Shown: positions 20,670 to 29,976 of the stretch, piece by piece
Layout of the letters: each line of letters begins with the position of its first letter
Position numbering within the stretch: position 1 is the first letter of the stretch
NCBI GenBank assembly: GCA_001314545.1
Contig: LIHN01000018.1
Coordinates: 62,001-126,000 of the forward strand
Source of the DNA: Bacteroidetes bacterium HLUCCA01
GTDB taxonomy: Bacteria; Bacteroidota; Rhodothermia; Balneolales; HLUCCA01
Length of the DNA: 64,000 bases
Direction: 5' to 3'
Notes under the pieces: generated by a model
Database searches by the model: none
What the model saw: the letters and a program-made list of their open reading frames with translations, nothing else
What the model was told of the DNA's origin: nothing
Translations under genes and position numbers: made by a program

Positions 20670-21404
20670 ATGGATGAAAATCAGCTTGTCTTTGGCCGGA
20701 ATCCGGTAGAAGAACTTCTCCTGCACGACCCTGATAAAGTGGAAAAAATCTACCTGCGGGACAATGCCGGGGGCGGACTTGGAAAAATAATTGCCCTTGC
20801 CTCAGAAAACCGCATTCCATTGCAGCGCGTTCCGGGCAAGAAACTTTTCGAACTGGCCGGGGCTGTGAACGATCAGGGGGTGGTTGCACAGGTGAGTATG
20901 GTCAGCTATATGGAGCTGGAAGATTGGTTGCTTCAGGTATCTGTTGCAACCAACCCGGTAGTTTTGGTGATGGATGAAATTGAGGATGTATCCAACTTCG
21001 GAGCCATACTCAGAACTGCTGCTGCAGCCGGTGTTCAGGCCGTGATTGTACCCAAACACCGACAAGCTCCCGTTAATGCGACCGTTTTCAAAACCTCTGC
21101 AGGAACAGCCGGTCGAATTCCCATCATACGGGTAACGAATACCAATCAGTCGTTGCAGAAATTAAAAGACGCAGGTTTCTGGGTTGCCGGCCTCGACCAG
21201 CACGCAGAAACTCCGCTGTGGAAGCAAAATCTGATATTGCCGCTGGCAGTCATTGTGGGCAGCGAAGGGAAGGGCATCCGCAGGAAAACACTGGAACATT
21301 GCGATTTTACCGTAAGCCTGCCTATGGCCAACCGGGTTGAATCGCTGAACGCATCTGTCAGTGCAGCGCTGCTTTGCTACGAAATAGTGCGACAGCGCCA
21401 ATAG
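20670..21404 (+). CDS. rlmB: 23S rRNA (guanosine-2'-O)-methyltransferase RlmB
   Basis: This SpoU/TrmH-family knotted methyltransferase uses S-adenosylmethionine to methylate a ribose in 23S rRNA. The N-terminal L30e-like substrate-binding domain begins FGRNPVEELL. The catalytic domain has motif 1 (SNFGAILRTA), motif 2 (IVGSEGKGI) and motif 3 (ESLNASVSAALL). The 244-residue length fits RlmB better than TrmH, though related SpoU enzymes cannot be excluded by eye. It ends 27 bp from the convergent NamZ-like gene. Confidence 0.9.
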   Translation: MDENQLVFGRNPVEELLLHDPDKVEKIYLRDNAGGGLGKIIALASENRIPLQRVPGKKLFELAGAVNDQGVVAQVSMVSYMELEDWLLQVSVATNPVVLVMDEIEDVSNFGAILRTAAAAGVQAVIVPKHRQAPVNATVFKTSAGTAGRIPIIRVTNTNQSLQKLKDAGFWVAGLDQHAETPLWKQNLILPLAVIVGSEGKGIRRKTLEHCDFTVSLPMANRVESLNASVSAALLCYEIVRQRQ

Positions 21405-21431
21405 CACCAGCAACCCCCCTCCGTTACGCAT

Positions 21432-22670
21432 TTAGTAAATCAGATAGGGCTGGCGCTGAGCACGGAAAGCATCTACTTCGACCTGCCATGCATCCGGCGC
21501 CTGTAATTCACCGTTCAGGTAGCCCGTAATACGGTTGGTTCCGGCAAGTCTGAATAAAAAATTATTAGTCTGCGATGCAGGACTGGCACCGAGCGTCACG
21601 CGCAGCAGCTCGTGACCGAAAACAACCGGGTCTACCAGATTGTAACCGTTCTCAGGAACCTGAATTTTAAGGCCCTGCACTGCTGTATTCTGATGTTTGG
21701 GTCGCAGGGCACGACCCGGAATCTCAACGGGAGTGAACACCGTATCGGAAATACTGAGGTTAAACCGGTTGGCAATTTCCTGCAGTTCCGGGTCTGTCAG
21801 GTTCAGATCGGGCGCGCCCAGCAGCAGGAAGGGGTTTTCGGTGCCTCTTCCCTCCGACATGGTGGTCCCCTCGATCAGACAAGTTCCCAGATAGATATAG
21901 GCATGCTCAAAAGTTGGCAGATTGGGGGATGGAGGCACCCAGGGCAGATCCGTTTCAGGCCAAAGCATATCCCTGCGCCAGTTTTCCATGGGGATTACCT
22001 TGAACTGCAATTCATTTTCGGATTCTTGCTGCAGCCAGCCTTCCCCATGAATCATTTGAGCGAGTTCACCCAGCGTCATTCCATGGGCTATAGGAATGGG
22101 GTAGGCACCAACGAAGGATGTGTGCTCGGGTTCACGAATCCAACCGCTCACATAGTTTCCACCGGCGGGATTAGGCCGGTCCAGAATCCACAGTTCAACA
22201 CCATGGTCGGCAGCGGCTTCCATGACCAGCCCCATCGTAGACAGATAGGTATAAAAGCGGGCTCCCACATCCTGCATATCAAAGAGCAGTAAGTCTACAT
22301 TTTCCAGCATGGCAGCCGTAGGTTTGCGATTTTCACCATACAGCGAGTATACCGGCAGTCCGGTCTGCTCATCTACCCCGTCGCTGATCCGTTCACCGGC
22401 GCCATAATCGCCACGAAAGCCATGTTCAGGCGCAAACAAAGCCACAACATTGACATTCCGTGCAATCAGGGTATCCAGAACATGCGTTCCATGAATGCGG
22501 GCTGTGGGGTTCATGACCAGTCCGATACTGCGACCTTCAAGCTGGTCGGCATAATCGGAAAGCATAACCTCTGCTCCGGTTCTCACCGGCTCCGGGCCGG
22601 GTTCCGGTGTGCAGGCGTAGGATATCAGGATGGCAGCGAAGACCGGCAGAAGCCTCAGGCGGAGTATCAT
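21432..22670 (-). CDS. DUF1343 / NamZ-like exo-N-acetylmuramidase lipoprotein
   Basis: The protein has 412 residues with a lipoprotein signal (MILRLRLLPVFAAILISYAC, lipobox Cys). The DUF1343 core shows ALFAPEHGFRGDYGAGE, LPVYSLYGE, LLFDMQDVGARFYTY, ILDRPNPAGG and EGTTMSEGRGTENPF. Characterised relatives (NamZ) remove terminal MurNAc from peptidoglycan fragments, so a cell-wall recycling role on the periplasmic face is likely. I chose the ATG at 22670 because the ndk terminator lies at 22688-22724; a longer frame from 22739 would translate through that hairpin. Confidence 0.9.
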   Translation of the reverse strand: MILRLRLLPVFAAILISYACTPEPGPEPVRTGAEVMLSDYADQLEGRSIGLVMNPTARIHGTHVLDTLIARNVNVVALFAPEHGFRGDYGAGERISDGVDEQTGLPVYSLYGENRKPTAAMLENVDLLLFDMQDVGARFYTYLSTMGLVMEAAADHGVELWILDRPNPAGGNYVSGWIREPEHTSFVGAYPIPIAHGMTLGELAQMIHGEGWLQQESENELQFKVIPMENWRRDMLWPETDLPWVPPSPNLPTFEHAYIYLGTCLIEGTTMSEGRGTENPFLLLGAPDLNLTDPELQEIANRFNLSISDTVFTPVEIPGRALRPKHQNTAVQGLKIQVPENGYNLVDPVVFGHELLRVTLGASPASQTNNFLFRLAGTNRITGYLNGELQAPDAWQVEVDAFRAQRQPYLIY

Positions 22671-22687
22671 AGGGCGTTGTACAAAAT

Positions 22688-22724
22688 AAAAAAGGGTTAT
22701 CGATACACTGAAAATCGATAACCC
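22688..22724 (-). terminator. Intrinsic terminator after ndk
   Basis: On the minus strand a perfect 11-bp stem (GGGTTATCGAT / ATCGATAACCC) with a 9-nt loop is followed by six T residues. It ends only 17 nt before the start codon of the downstream DUF1343 gene. Confidence 0.9.
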
Positions 22725-22753
22725 TGAAACGTTAAGCAAATATCTTTGCGTTT

Positions 22754-23182
22754 TTACTGATTGGCAATGAGTTCAGACTCTGCAAAAAAGTAGGCTACCT
22801 CGATGCGGCCATTTTCAACGGAATCAGATCCATGGGCAATGTTTTCCGCCTTGCTGTCGGCATAGAGCTTACGCACGGTGCCTTCCTCGGCTTCGGCAGG
22901 ATCGGTAGCACCGATGAGTTTGCGGTAATCGGCTACAGCATTTTCTTTTTCAAGAGCAACAGGCACGCAGGGACCGCTGGTCATGAATTCAACGAGTTCG
23001 CCAAAAAACGGGCGTTCTTTGTGTACAGCGTAAAAGCCACCGGCCGTTTCGGGGGTGAGGCGAATCATTTTCATGCCCAGGACTTTGAAACCGGCATCCT
23101 GGATTTGTTTGAGCACGGCACCCTGGAGGTTTTTGCGTACACAGTCGGGCTTAAGAATGCAAAGTGTTCTTTCAATAGCCAT
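22754..23182 (-). CDS. ndk: Nucleoside diphosphate kinase
   Basis: Ndk transfers the gamma-phosphate of ATP to nucleoside diphosphates by a phospho-His ping-pong mechanism. The 142-residue protein starts [15 protein letters not shown] and has [11 protein letters not shown]. It carries the catalytic His in [12 protein letters not shown], the universal NDK signature, and its length is standard. It is probably monocistronic: a strong terminator follows within 30 bp. A 9-bp dyad lies upstream in the region shared with a divergent acetyltransferase gene. Confidence 0.97.
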   Translation of the reverse strand: MAIERTLCILKPDCVRKNLQGAVLKQIQDAGFKVLGMKMIRLTPETAGGFYAVHKERPFFGELVEFMTSGPCVPVALEKENAVADYRKLIGATDPAEAEEGTVRKLYADSKAENIAHGSDSVENGRIEVAYFFAESELIANQ

Positions 23183-23232
23183 AGTAATTTCGAATATTTT
23201 CGTGGTAGTTTAGATACAGAATATAAAATTAC

Positions 23233-23258
23233 GCATTTCAGCACGGATACTGAAATGC
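23233..23258. promoter_or_regulatory. Operator-like inverted repeat between ndk and GNAT genes
   Basis: A perfect 9-bp inverted repeat (GCATTTCAG, 8-nt spacer, CTGAAATGC) lies in the 100-bp divergent intergenic region, 50 bp upstream of ndk and 24 bp upstream of the acetyltransferase gene. Size and position fit a dimeric regulator's site. No T-tract follows on either strand, so it is not a terminator. Confidence 0.45.
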
Positions 23259-23282
23259 AAACCCATATCAAAAATTCATCAC

Positions 23283-23873
23283 ATGCTTCGTATCCAGCGC
23301 TTCAGCGGCAGCCACATCACGCCGTACATCCCTGATCTGGCCCGGCTGCGTATACAGGTATTCCGGGAATTTCCCTACCTGTATAACGGCAATCTCATGT
23401 ACGAGGAAAAATACCTGCAGCGGTACCTCAAATCGAACCTTACGGTAGTTGTTATCGCCTTCGATGGCCGGGACGTTGTGGGTGCTTCCACCGGAATGCC
23501 CATGAGTGACGAGGATGCCCCCATCCGAAGGCCTTTTGAACTGGCCGGTTACGACCTGAGCGATATTTTCTATTTCGGTGAATCGGTTTTGCTGGCTGAT
23601 TACCGCGGTCAGGGTACCGGTGTGGCATTTTTCCGCGAAAGGGAGGCGCACGCATGGAAACACGGCTATAAAATCACCACTTTCTGCGCCGTCGACCGTC
23701 CGGCTGATCACCCCCGCAGACCAGCCGGTTATCAATCCCTCGACGCGTTCTGGCTGCGCCGTGGCTACACCAGGAAGCCGGAGCTACGATCACTTTTCAA
23801 CTGGCGTGATCTCGACGAAGAAACGGAATCGCCCAAACAGCTGACCTACTGGCTAAAACACCATCCCGACTGA
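23283..23873 (+). CDS. GNAT-family N-acetyltransferase
   Basis: The 196-residue protein has a GNAT fold. The N-terminal segment PDLARLRIQVFREFPYLY matches the alpha1-alpha2 region, and the motif A equivalent LADYRGQGTGVAFFREREAH binds acetyl-CoA. The C-terminal third is Arg/Trp-rich (AFWLRRGYTRK). The substrate is unknown. It diverges from ndk across a dyad-containing region and precedes the peptidase cluster by 69 bp, with no clear terminator between. Confidence 0.85.
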   Translation: MLRIQRFSGSHITPYIPDLARLRIQVFREFPYLYNGNLMYEEKYLQRYLKSNLTVVVIAFDGRDVVGASTGMPMSDEDAPIRRPFELAGYDLSDIFYFGESVLLADYRGQGTGVAFFREREAHAWKHGYKITTFCAVDRPADHPRRPAGYQSLDAFWLRRGYTRKPELRSLFNWRDLDEETESPKQLTYWLKHHPD

Positions 23874-23942
23874 GGAATTTCCCGATTTTTAAGGTATTTT
23901 GGATGTTTGTAACCATAATCTCAAGTACCTAATATCCATAGC

Positions 23943-25610
23943 ATGAAACGTTTGGCTTCACTGGCAGCCGTGGCTTTTGCCCTTTTTGCTGCATCCTGCT
24001 CCTCAGGCCCGGACCTCTCAGACGGTCTGGAACAAATCAACGAGGAATCGTTGCGTACCCATTTGATGACCCTGTCTGACGATTCCATGATGGGAAGAGC
24101 ACCGGCCACACCCGGGGAACAAATGGCTGTTGACTACATCGTATCAGAATTTGAACGAATTGGTCTGCAGCCCGGCATGCCTGACGGCAGTTGGGTGCAG
24201 CACTTCCCCATACTGGCTCAGCAAACCGACCGGAACACGTCCCTTCGTGTCACCCAAAACGGTCGAACCGTTCACAATTTTAGTTTTGGTCCGGAACTTA
24301 TCGTATCCCCGGCACAAGATCAGACCGAAGTCGCTATTCGTAATGCCGAGCTGGTATACGTTGGCTACGGAATTGTAGCCCCTGAAGCAGACTGGGATGA
24401 TTACAAAGGGCTGGACCTGACCGGTAAAATTTTGGTTGTAAAAAATAACGATCCATCCAACTTCCCTGATATTTTTGACGGGGAAGCACGTACCTACTAC
24501 GGCAGATGGACCTACAAATATGAAATTGCCCAGGAACTCGGGGCCCTGGGGGTCTTGATTGTGCATACCACACCAACAGCGGGTTACCCCTGGAGCGTCG
24601 TAGCCAACAGCTTTGGTCGGGAGCGTTTCATGCTGAAGCCTGAAGGCCAGCGAACGCCGACGGAAATACAGGGCTGGCTGAATGCCTCGGCCAGCAGGGC
24701 CCTGTTTGAGTCGGCCGGTCTGGATCTGCAGGAGCTGTTTGACCAGGCCGAAAGCCGGGATTTCACCCCCGTCTCGCTGGGTAATCTGCGGGCCAGTATT
24801 GACGTGGAGGCCACCAACCGGGAAATTACAGCTCAGAATGTGGTTGCAGTTTTACCGGGCAATGATCCTATATTGCGTGACGAGTATGTAGTTTTCTCCG
24901 CGCACCACGACCACCTTGGTGTCGGGGCTGCTGTGAACGGGGATTCCATCTACAACGGAGCCCTCGATAACGCCAGTGGCGTGGCGGCCATGCTGGAAAT
25001 GGCCAAAGGGTTCAAGACGATTCAACCCCGACTCAAACGTTCCCTGCTGTTTACCGCCGTAGGCGCGGAGGAATCCGGACTGCTCGGTGCCAAGTACTTT
25101 GTACAAAACCCCACAGTACCCGTTGGATTTATGAGCGCCAACATCAATCTGGATGGCCTGAATGTATTTGGTCCTACCAGCGACCTGGTTTCTATAGGTC
25201 TGGGCAAAACCAGTATTGATGCCATCATGCAACGGCTTGCAGGCGAATTAGGCCGAACCATAGAACCCGATCCGAATCCGGATCAGGGCTTCTTCTACCG
25301 CAGCGACCACTTTGCTTTTTCCCAGCTCGGAGTTCCGTCTACGTTCACCAGGATGGGTACGCAGTTCATTGGTCAGCCCGAAAACCACTACCGTGACGTT
25401 ATCCAGCCCGAGATGAATCAGATCTACCATACCGTATTGGATAATTTCAATCCGGACTGGGATCTGTCAGGCGGTGTTGAAGATACCCGGTTCATGTTCC
25501 GTGTTGCCTTTGAAATAGCCAACACCCCGGAAATGATGAGCTGGACCCCCGGCAACGAATTCGAAGTTGCCCGCCAGCGCGCCCTTGAATCACGACAATC
25601 CATGGAGTAA
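23943..25610 (+). CDS. M28 family zinc aminopeptidase (lipoprotein)
   Basis: The 555-residue protein has a lipoprotein signal (lipobox FAASC), so it is probably anchored in the outer membrane or facing the periplasm. Residues about 110-270 resemble a PA insert domain. The M28 zinc ligands are visible in order: His/Asp in SAHHDHLGV, Asp in GALDNASGVAAMLEMA, Glu-Glu in GAEESGLLGAKYF, Asp in NINLDGLNV and His in RSDHFAF. It likely removes N-terminal residues from peptides. The S9 peptidase gene follows after 6 bp. Confidence 0.93.
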   Translation: MKRLASLAAVAFALFAASCSSGPDLSDGLEQINEESLRTHLMTLSDDSMMGRAPATPGEQMAVDYIVSEFERIGLQPGMPDGSWVQHFPILAQQTDRNTSLRVTQNGRTVHNFSFGPELIVSPAQDQTEVAIRNAELVYVGYGIVAPEADWDDYKGLDLTGKILVVKNNDPSNFPDIFDGEARTYYGRWTYKYEIAQELGALGVLIVHTTPTAGYPWSVVANSFGRERFMLKPEGQRTPTEIQGWLNASASRALFESAGLDLQELFDQAESRDFTPVSLGNLRASIDVEATNREITAQNVVAVLPGNDPILRDEYVVFSAHHDHLGVGAAVNGDSIYNGALDNASGVAAMLEMAKGFKTIQPRLKRSLLFTAVGAEESGLLGAKYFVQNPTVPVGFMSANINLDGLNVFGPTSDLVSIGLGKTSIDAIMQRLAGELGRTIEPDPNPDQGFFYRSDHFAFSQLGVPSTFTRMGTQFIGQPENHYRDVIQPEMNQIYHTVLDNFNPDWDLSGGVEDTRFMFRVAFEIANTPEMMSWTPGNEFEVARQRALESRQSME

Positions 25611-25616
25611 CCCACA

Positions 25617-27692
25617 ATGAACCAACAAATCAAACTTCTGGTCTTCACCCTGCTCCTGCTTGGCACAGCTGGTCAGCTCACCGCTCAGGAGCATACCCTG
25701 TCTGCTGTACGCATGCTTGACATACAGCGCGTAGGCTCGCCGGTAATTTCCCCTGACGGAGAGATGGTGGCCTACACGGTCACCCGAATGCACATTGCCT
25801 CGAACAACTCCACAACCGTTGTTATGATACAGCCAACCGATGGTCGTCCTGCACAGGAGCTGACCACTGGCAGTGCACCGGTCTGGCGGCCCGACGGAGC
25901 CTGGATTGGATTCATGCGGGGCGGTCAGTTCTGGGAAATCAAACCCGATGGCAGCGATGAACGACAGGTAACCGATGTGGATGGTGGTATTGCATTTGTA
26001 CAGTATGCGCCAAATGGCACCTATCTGTCGTTTACCCGAAACATCAAACTGGATCAGACAGCCGGTGACCTCTATCCGAGCCTGCCACTGGCTAATGTCC
26101 GGATTATAGACGACCTGATGTACCGGCACTGGGATACCTGGCATGACGGCACCTACCGACACCTGCACATTGCCCCCTATCAGGACGGCCAGCTAACCGG
26201 TGACCCGGTAAACATAATGGAGGGACAAAAATTTGATACCCCCCTGAAACCGTTCGGTGGAGCTTCCCAGATTACCTGGCAGCCCGACAGCAAGGGCATC
26301 ATCTACACCTCCAAAAAACTGTCCGGGGCCGAGGCCGCCTACTCCACCGACTCAGACCTGTACCTGTACAAACTGGACGAAGGCGTAACCCTCAACCTCA
26401 CCGAGGGGAATACCGGCTACGATTACTACCCCGCTTTTTCTCCGGATGGAAGCCAACTTGCCTGGTTAAGCATGGAAACTCCCATGTACGAAGCCGACCG
26501 TTACCGGCTCATGCTGCGCGATATGTCCAGCGGAGAAACCCGGGAACTTTCAGTCGATTTCGACCAGAATGTCAACAGCCATCAATGGAATGCTGCCGGC
26601 GACAAAATCTACTTTCTCAGCGGGATTGAAGCTACGGTACAGTTGTTCTCATACGATTTTTCCGCAACACCAGATCAAACCCCCATCCGCCGTATCACCA
26701 GCGGCGTACATGACTACACCGGTTTTGCCATCACCGGAACTGGCAATTCGGAGCGCCTGATTGCCTCCCGAATGTCCATGTCGGCCCCGGTTGAACTTTA
26801 TGAAGTTGATCCTCAAACCGGTCAGGCAACCAATTTTTCACGTGTCAATGAGGAGCTCCTCGCCCAAACCAAAATGGGTAATGTGGAAAAACGATGGGTA
26901 CCAACCACGGACGGAAAACAGATGCTGGTCTGGGTAATTTATCCGCCTGATTTTGACCCCGAACAATCCTACCCTACCCTGTTATACGCGCAAGGTGGTC
27001 CGCAGGGAACCGTATCCCAGTTCTTTTCTTACCGATGGAATTTCCAGGTAATGGCAGCGCAGGGTTACATCGTTGTTGCCCCCAACCGCAGAGGACTTCC
27101 GTCTTTCGGGCAGGAGTGGAACCTGCAGATCAGCGGCGACTGGGGAGGACAGGCCATGCAGGATCTGTTGAGCGCTATTGACCACGTAGCTGAAGAACCG
27201 TATGTAGACAACGAGCGGCTCGGAATGGTTGGAGCCAGTTTTGGCGGTTATTCCGTTTTCTGGATGGCCGGGAACCACGAAAAACGCTTCAAAACTTTCA
27301 TCGCGCATGCAGGGGTCTTCCACCTGGAAAGCATGTATGGGGAAACTGAAGAAATGTTTTTTGTTCATCACGACATGGACGGCGCCTACTGGGAATCGCC
27401 CCGTCCGGTCAGTTATGACCGTCATTCACCACACAGTTTCGTGCAGAACTGGGATACGCCCATTATGATGATTCACGGTGAGCTTGACTACCGGGTTCCC
27501 CTCGGACAAAGCATGCAGGCCTTCACCGCGGCACGTCGCATGGGGATTCCCAGCAAAATGGTCATTTTCCCGGAAGAAAATCACTGGATACTGACACCAC
27601 AGAACAGCCTGATCTGGCACAATGAGTTTTTTAGCTGGCTGGACTATTGGCTTGAGAATTATTATTCCGATTACAGTAATGGGGACTACTAA
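25617..27692 (+). CDS. S9 family prolyl oligopeptidase / acylaminoacyl-peptidase-like
   Basis: This 691-residue secreted serine peptidase has a signal peptide ending GQLTAQ and a beta-propeller (about 35-420, with WD-like turns such as PAFSPDGSQLAWLS and WRPDGAWIGF). An alpha/beta-hydrolase domain follows, with YAQGGPQG, the nucleophile Ser in VGASFGGYS, Asp in HGELDYRVP and His in EENHWI. The layout fits the S9B/S9C dipeptidyl- or acylaminoacyl-peptidase groups. It lies 6 bp after the M28 gene and 39 bp before the S46 gene. Confidence 0.93.
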   Translation: MNQQIKLLVFTLLLLGTAGQLTAQEHTLSAVRMLDIQRVGSPVISPDGEMVAYTVTRMHIASNNSTTVVMIQPTDGRPAQELTTGSAPVWRPDGAWIGFMRGGQFWEIKPDGSDERQVTDVDGGIAFVQYAPNGTYLSFTRNIKLDQTAGDLYPSLPLANVRIIDDLMYRHWDTWHDGTYRHLHIAPYQDGQLTGDPVNIMEGQKFDTPLKPFGGASQITWQPDSKGIIYTSKKLSGAEAAYSTDSDLYLYKLDEGVTLNLTEGNTGYDYYPAFSPDGSQLAWLSMETPMYEADRYRLMLRDMSSGETRELSVDFDQNVNSHQWNAAGDKIYFLSGIEATVQLFSYDFSATPDQTPIRRITSGVHDYTGFAITGTGNSERLIASRMSMSAPVELYEVDPQTGQATNFSRVNEELLAQTKMGNVEKRWVPTTDGKQMLVWVIYPPDFDPEQSYPTLLYAQGGPQGTVSQFFSYRWNFQVMAAQGYIVVAPNRRGLPSFGQEWNLQISGDWGGQAMQDLLSAIDHVAEEPYVDNERLGMVGASFGGYSVFWMAGNHEKRFKTFIAHAGVFHLESMYGETEEMFFVHHDMDGAYWESPRPVSYDRHSPHSFVQNWDTPIMMIHGELDYRVPLGQSMQAFTAARRMGIPSKMVIFPEENHWILTPQNSLIWHNEFFSWLDYWLENYYSDYSNGDY

Positions 27693-27731
27693 ATTGCCCC
27701 CCTTTAAACACAGACACATATCACCAAATAC

Positions 27732-29924
27732 ATGAAACATCTGAATTTCAAAGGACTCGCCTTCCTGCTGCTGCTTTTCAGTGCAGGTTGTGCCGGTACC
27801 TCAGAAACCCTCGCCCCACAGTCCACCGAAAGTCAACCCTCCACACCTTCATCAGAAGTTACCACAACGCCGCTTCCTGTATTTGAACCGGTTCCTTCCG
27901 AAATATTCGATAACGGTCGGATGTGGACCTTTGAATACCCGCCGGTTGAATATTTCAGTGAAACCTACAACTTCAATCCGGACGAAGCCTGGTTCGAGCG
28001 TGCACGACTCGGTGCGGTCAGGCTGCCAAACTGTTCCGGGTCTTTTGTATCAGCCAACGGTCTGGTCATGACCAATCATCACTGCGCCCGCGGACAGGTA
28101 TCTCAGGTCAGCCTGGAAGGCGAAAACCTTCTGGATGAAGGATTCTATGCCGAAACCCTCGCCGATGAACGTCCCATCGAAAATTACTATGTAGACCAGC
28201 TTATCGATATTCGTGACGTAACCGATCAGATTCTCGGTGCCATCGATGCTGCCGTTGATCAGGATCCCGCCGCTGCGCGTAATGCCGCGATTCAGGCCGT
28301 TCAGACCGAAATGAATGCCGCCATTGAAGGACAAGACAACCTCACGGTACAAGTTGTATCACTCTACAACGGAGGTCGCTACTCCGCATATACTTTCAAG
28401 CGCTACACCGATATCCGCATGGTTATGGCACCGGAATTGGTAATCGGTTACTACGGCGGTGATACCGATAATTTCACCTACCCGCGCTACAACCTGGATA
28501 TGACCTTCTACCGGGTCTACGAAAACGACGAACCCGTCTCCTCGCCCCACTTCTTCCCCTTCGCCAAAACCGATCTTCAGGAAGGTGACGCAGTGTTCCT
28601 GATCGGGAATCCGGGCAGCACAACACGCCAGCAAACCGTGGCCCAGCTGACCTACCGTGGAATTTATGGCGACCATTTCCGGGCCCGTTACATCAACAAT
28701 GTTATTGCCGGTCTGGAAGGCTTCACCCGTGAAGACCCGGAGAATGCAGAAGAAATGGACCTTCGGAATTTCATTTTCAGCCTGAAAAATGCCGATAAAT
28801 TCTACGGCGGACAGGTTCTCGCCCTGCGGGATCCCTATCTGATGGGCAGACGAACCGATAACGAAAATCAATTCCGTCAGTCGCTCTCACAAGATCCTGA
28901 ACTGGCCGAACGCTACCTTCCGGTCATTGACCGCATCGCTGAAATCCAGCAGGAAAAAATTCAGTGGGCTCCCTTCAACTACCCTGGACTTGGAATCAGC
29001 CCGAATTCACGCCTGTCATCTGCCGTGATGCAGCGCGGATTGTTTGCCTTCCTCTACGATTATTACAAGCAAACCGGCATGCCCCAGGAGCAGGTGGATG
29101 GATTACGCAACCGGCTGCTTGCCATTGAAGACAAACCCGAAGCCCTGGACCGCAACCTGCTCACGAGCCGGCTCAACCTGTTTACCGAAGTTCTGGGCGA
29201 AGACCATGAAGTACTCGCCGACATGCTGGAGGGTGCCACTCCGGAGCAGGCCGCCGCCATGATCATGCAGGAGTCTGTACTAACAAGCCGGGAAGGTACT
29301 CAGCAACTGGTTGAATCCGGCAATATTCTGGAATCCGGTGATCCCCTGATCACTATGGTCAGCGCCTTTGCACCCAACCTGCTGGAAGCCCAGCAACGCT
29401 ATCAGCAGCTGGCTATGGAAGAAAGGGAACTGCTCAGCCAGCTCGGTCGCGCCTGGTTTGCCGTATACGGAACCGATGTGCCCCCGGACGCTACGTTCTC
29501 GCTGCGTATTTCTGATGGTGTGGTAGCCCGCTACGAATACAACGGCACCGTAGCACCGGCCTTTACGACCTTTTTCGGCCTGTACAATCGCTATCACTCC
29601 CATGTTGGAGAACCCGAATGGGATCTTCCCGCACGATGGAGTCAGCCGCCGGTCACCATGGATCTGGCCACACCGCTTAACTTTGTCTCTACCAACGACA
29701 TTATCGGCGGCAACTCGGGTTCACCGGTTGTGAACAGCAACCTCGAAGTAGTGGGCCTGGCCTTTGACAGCAATGTGGAAGGTATGGGATCCAGTGATTT
29801 CATCCTCGACAGTCGCAGCGCCAGAGCGGTAAACGTAGACGCGCGCGGGATGCTGGAGGCTCTCCGTCATGTCTATAACGCCGGACGGATCGTGGAAGAA
29901 ATCGAAACCGGTACCCATCCGTAA
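27732..29924 (+). CDS. S46 family dipeptidyl-peptidase (DPP7/DPP11-like), lipoprotein
   Basis: The protein has 730 residues with a lipoprotein signal (lipobox SAGC) and a Ser/Thr/Pro-rich spacer to about residue 50. The chymotrypsin-fold catalytic residues are visible: His in VMTNHHCARG, Asp in YNLDMTFYR and Ser in IGGNSGSPVVN. S46 peptidases release dipeptides from oligopeptides in the periplasm. The residue 18 after the catalytic Ser, Gly in DPP7 and Arg in DPP11 types, is Ser here. The NW pair of the N-terminus-binding site reads NF (DTDNFTYPR). It is the last gene of the peptidase cluster, followed by a terminator. Confidence 0.93.
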   Translation: MKHLNFKGLAFLLLLFSAGCAGTSETLAPQSTESQPSTPSSEVTTTPLPVFEPVPSEIFDNGRMWTFEYPPVEYFSETYNFNPDEAWFERARLGAVRLPNCSGSFVSANGLVMTNHHCARGQVSQVSLEGENLLDEGFYAETLADERPIENYYVDQLIDIRDVTDQILGAIDAAVDQDPAAARNAAIQAVQTEMNAAIEGQDNLTVQVVSLYNGGRYSAYTFKRYTDIRMVMAPELVIGYYGGDTDNFTYPRYNLDMTFYRVYENDEPVSSPHFFPFAKTDLQEGDAVFLIGNPGSTTRQQTVAQLTYRGIYGDHFRARYINNVIAGLEGFTREDPENAEEMDLRNFIFSLKNADKFYGGQVLALRDPYLMGRRTDNENQFRQSLSQDPELAERYLPVIDRIAEIQQEKIQWAPFNYPGLGISPNSRLSSAVMQRGLFAFLYDYYKQTGMPQEQVDGLRNRLLAIEDKPEALDRNLLTSRLNLFTEVLGEDHEVLADMLEGATPEQAAAMIMQESVLTSREGTQQLVESGNILESGDPLITMVSAFAPNLLEAQQRYQQLAMEERELLSQLGRAWFAVYGTDVPPDATFSLRISDGVVARYEYNGTVAPAFTTFFGLYNRYHSHVGEPEWDLPARWSQPPVTMDLATPLNFVSTNDIIGGNSGSPVVNSNLEVVGLAFDSNVEGMGSSDFILDSRSARAVNVDARGMLEALRHVYNAGRIVEEIETGTHP

Positions 29925-29946
29925 TTAAAAGCGGATATTTTGATCA

Positions 29947-29976
29947 GGCTCCGGTTCATTACCGGAGCCTTTTTTT
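29947..29976 (+). terminator. Intrinsic terminator after the S46 gene, abutting the next start codon
   Basis: A perfect 9-bp stem (GGCTCCGGT / ACCGGAGCC) with a 5-nt loop is followed by seven T residues. The T-tract runs directly into the ATG of the next gene at 29977. Confidence 0.92.
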
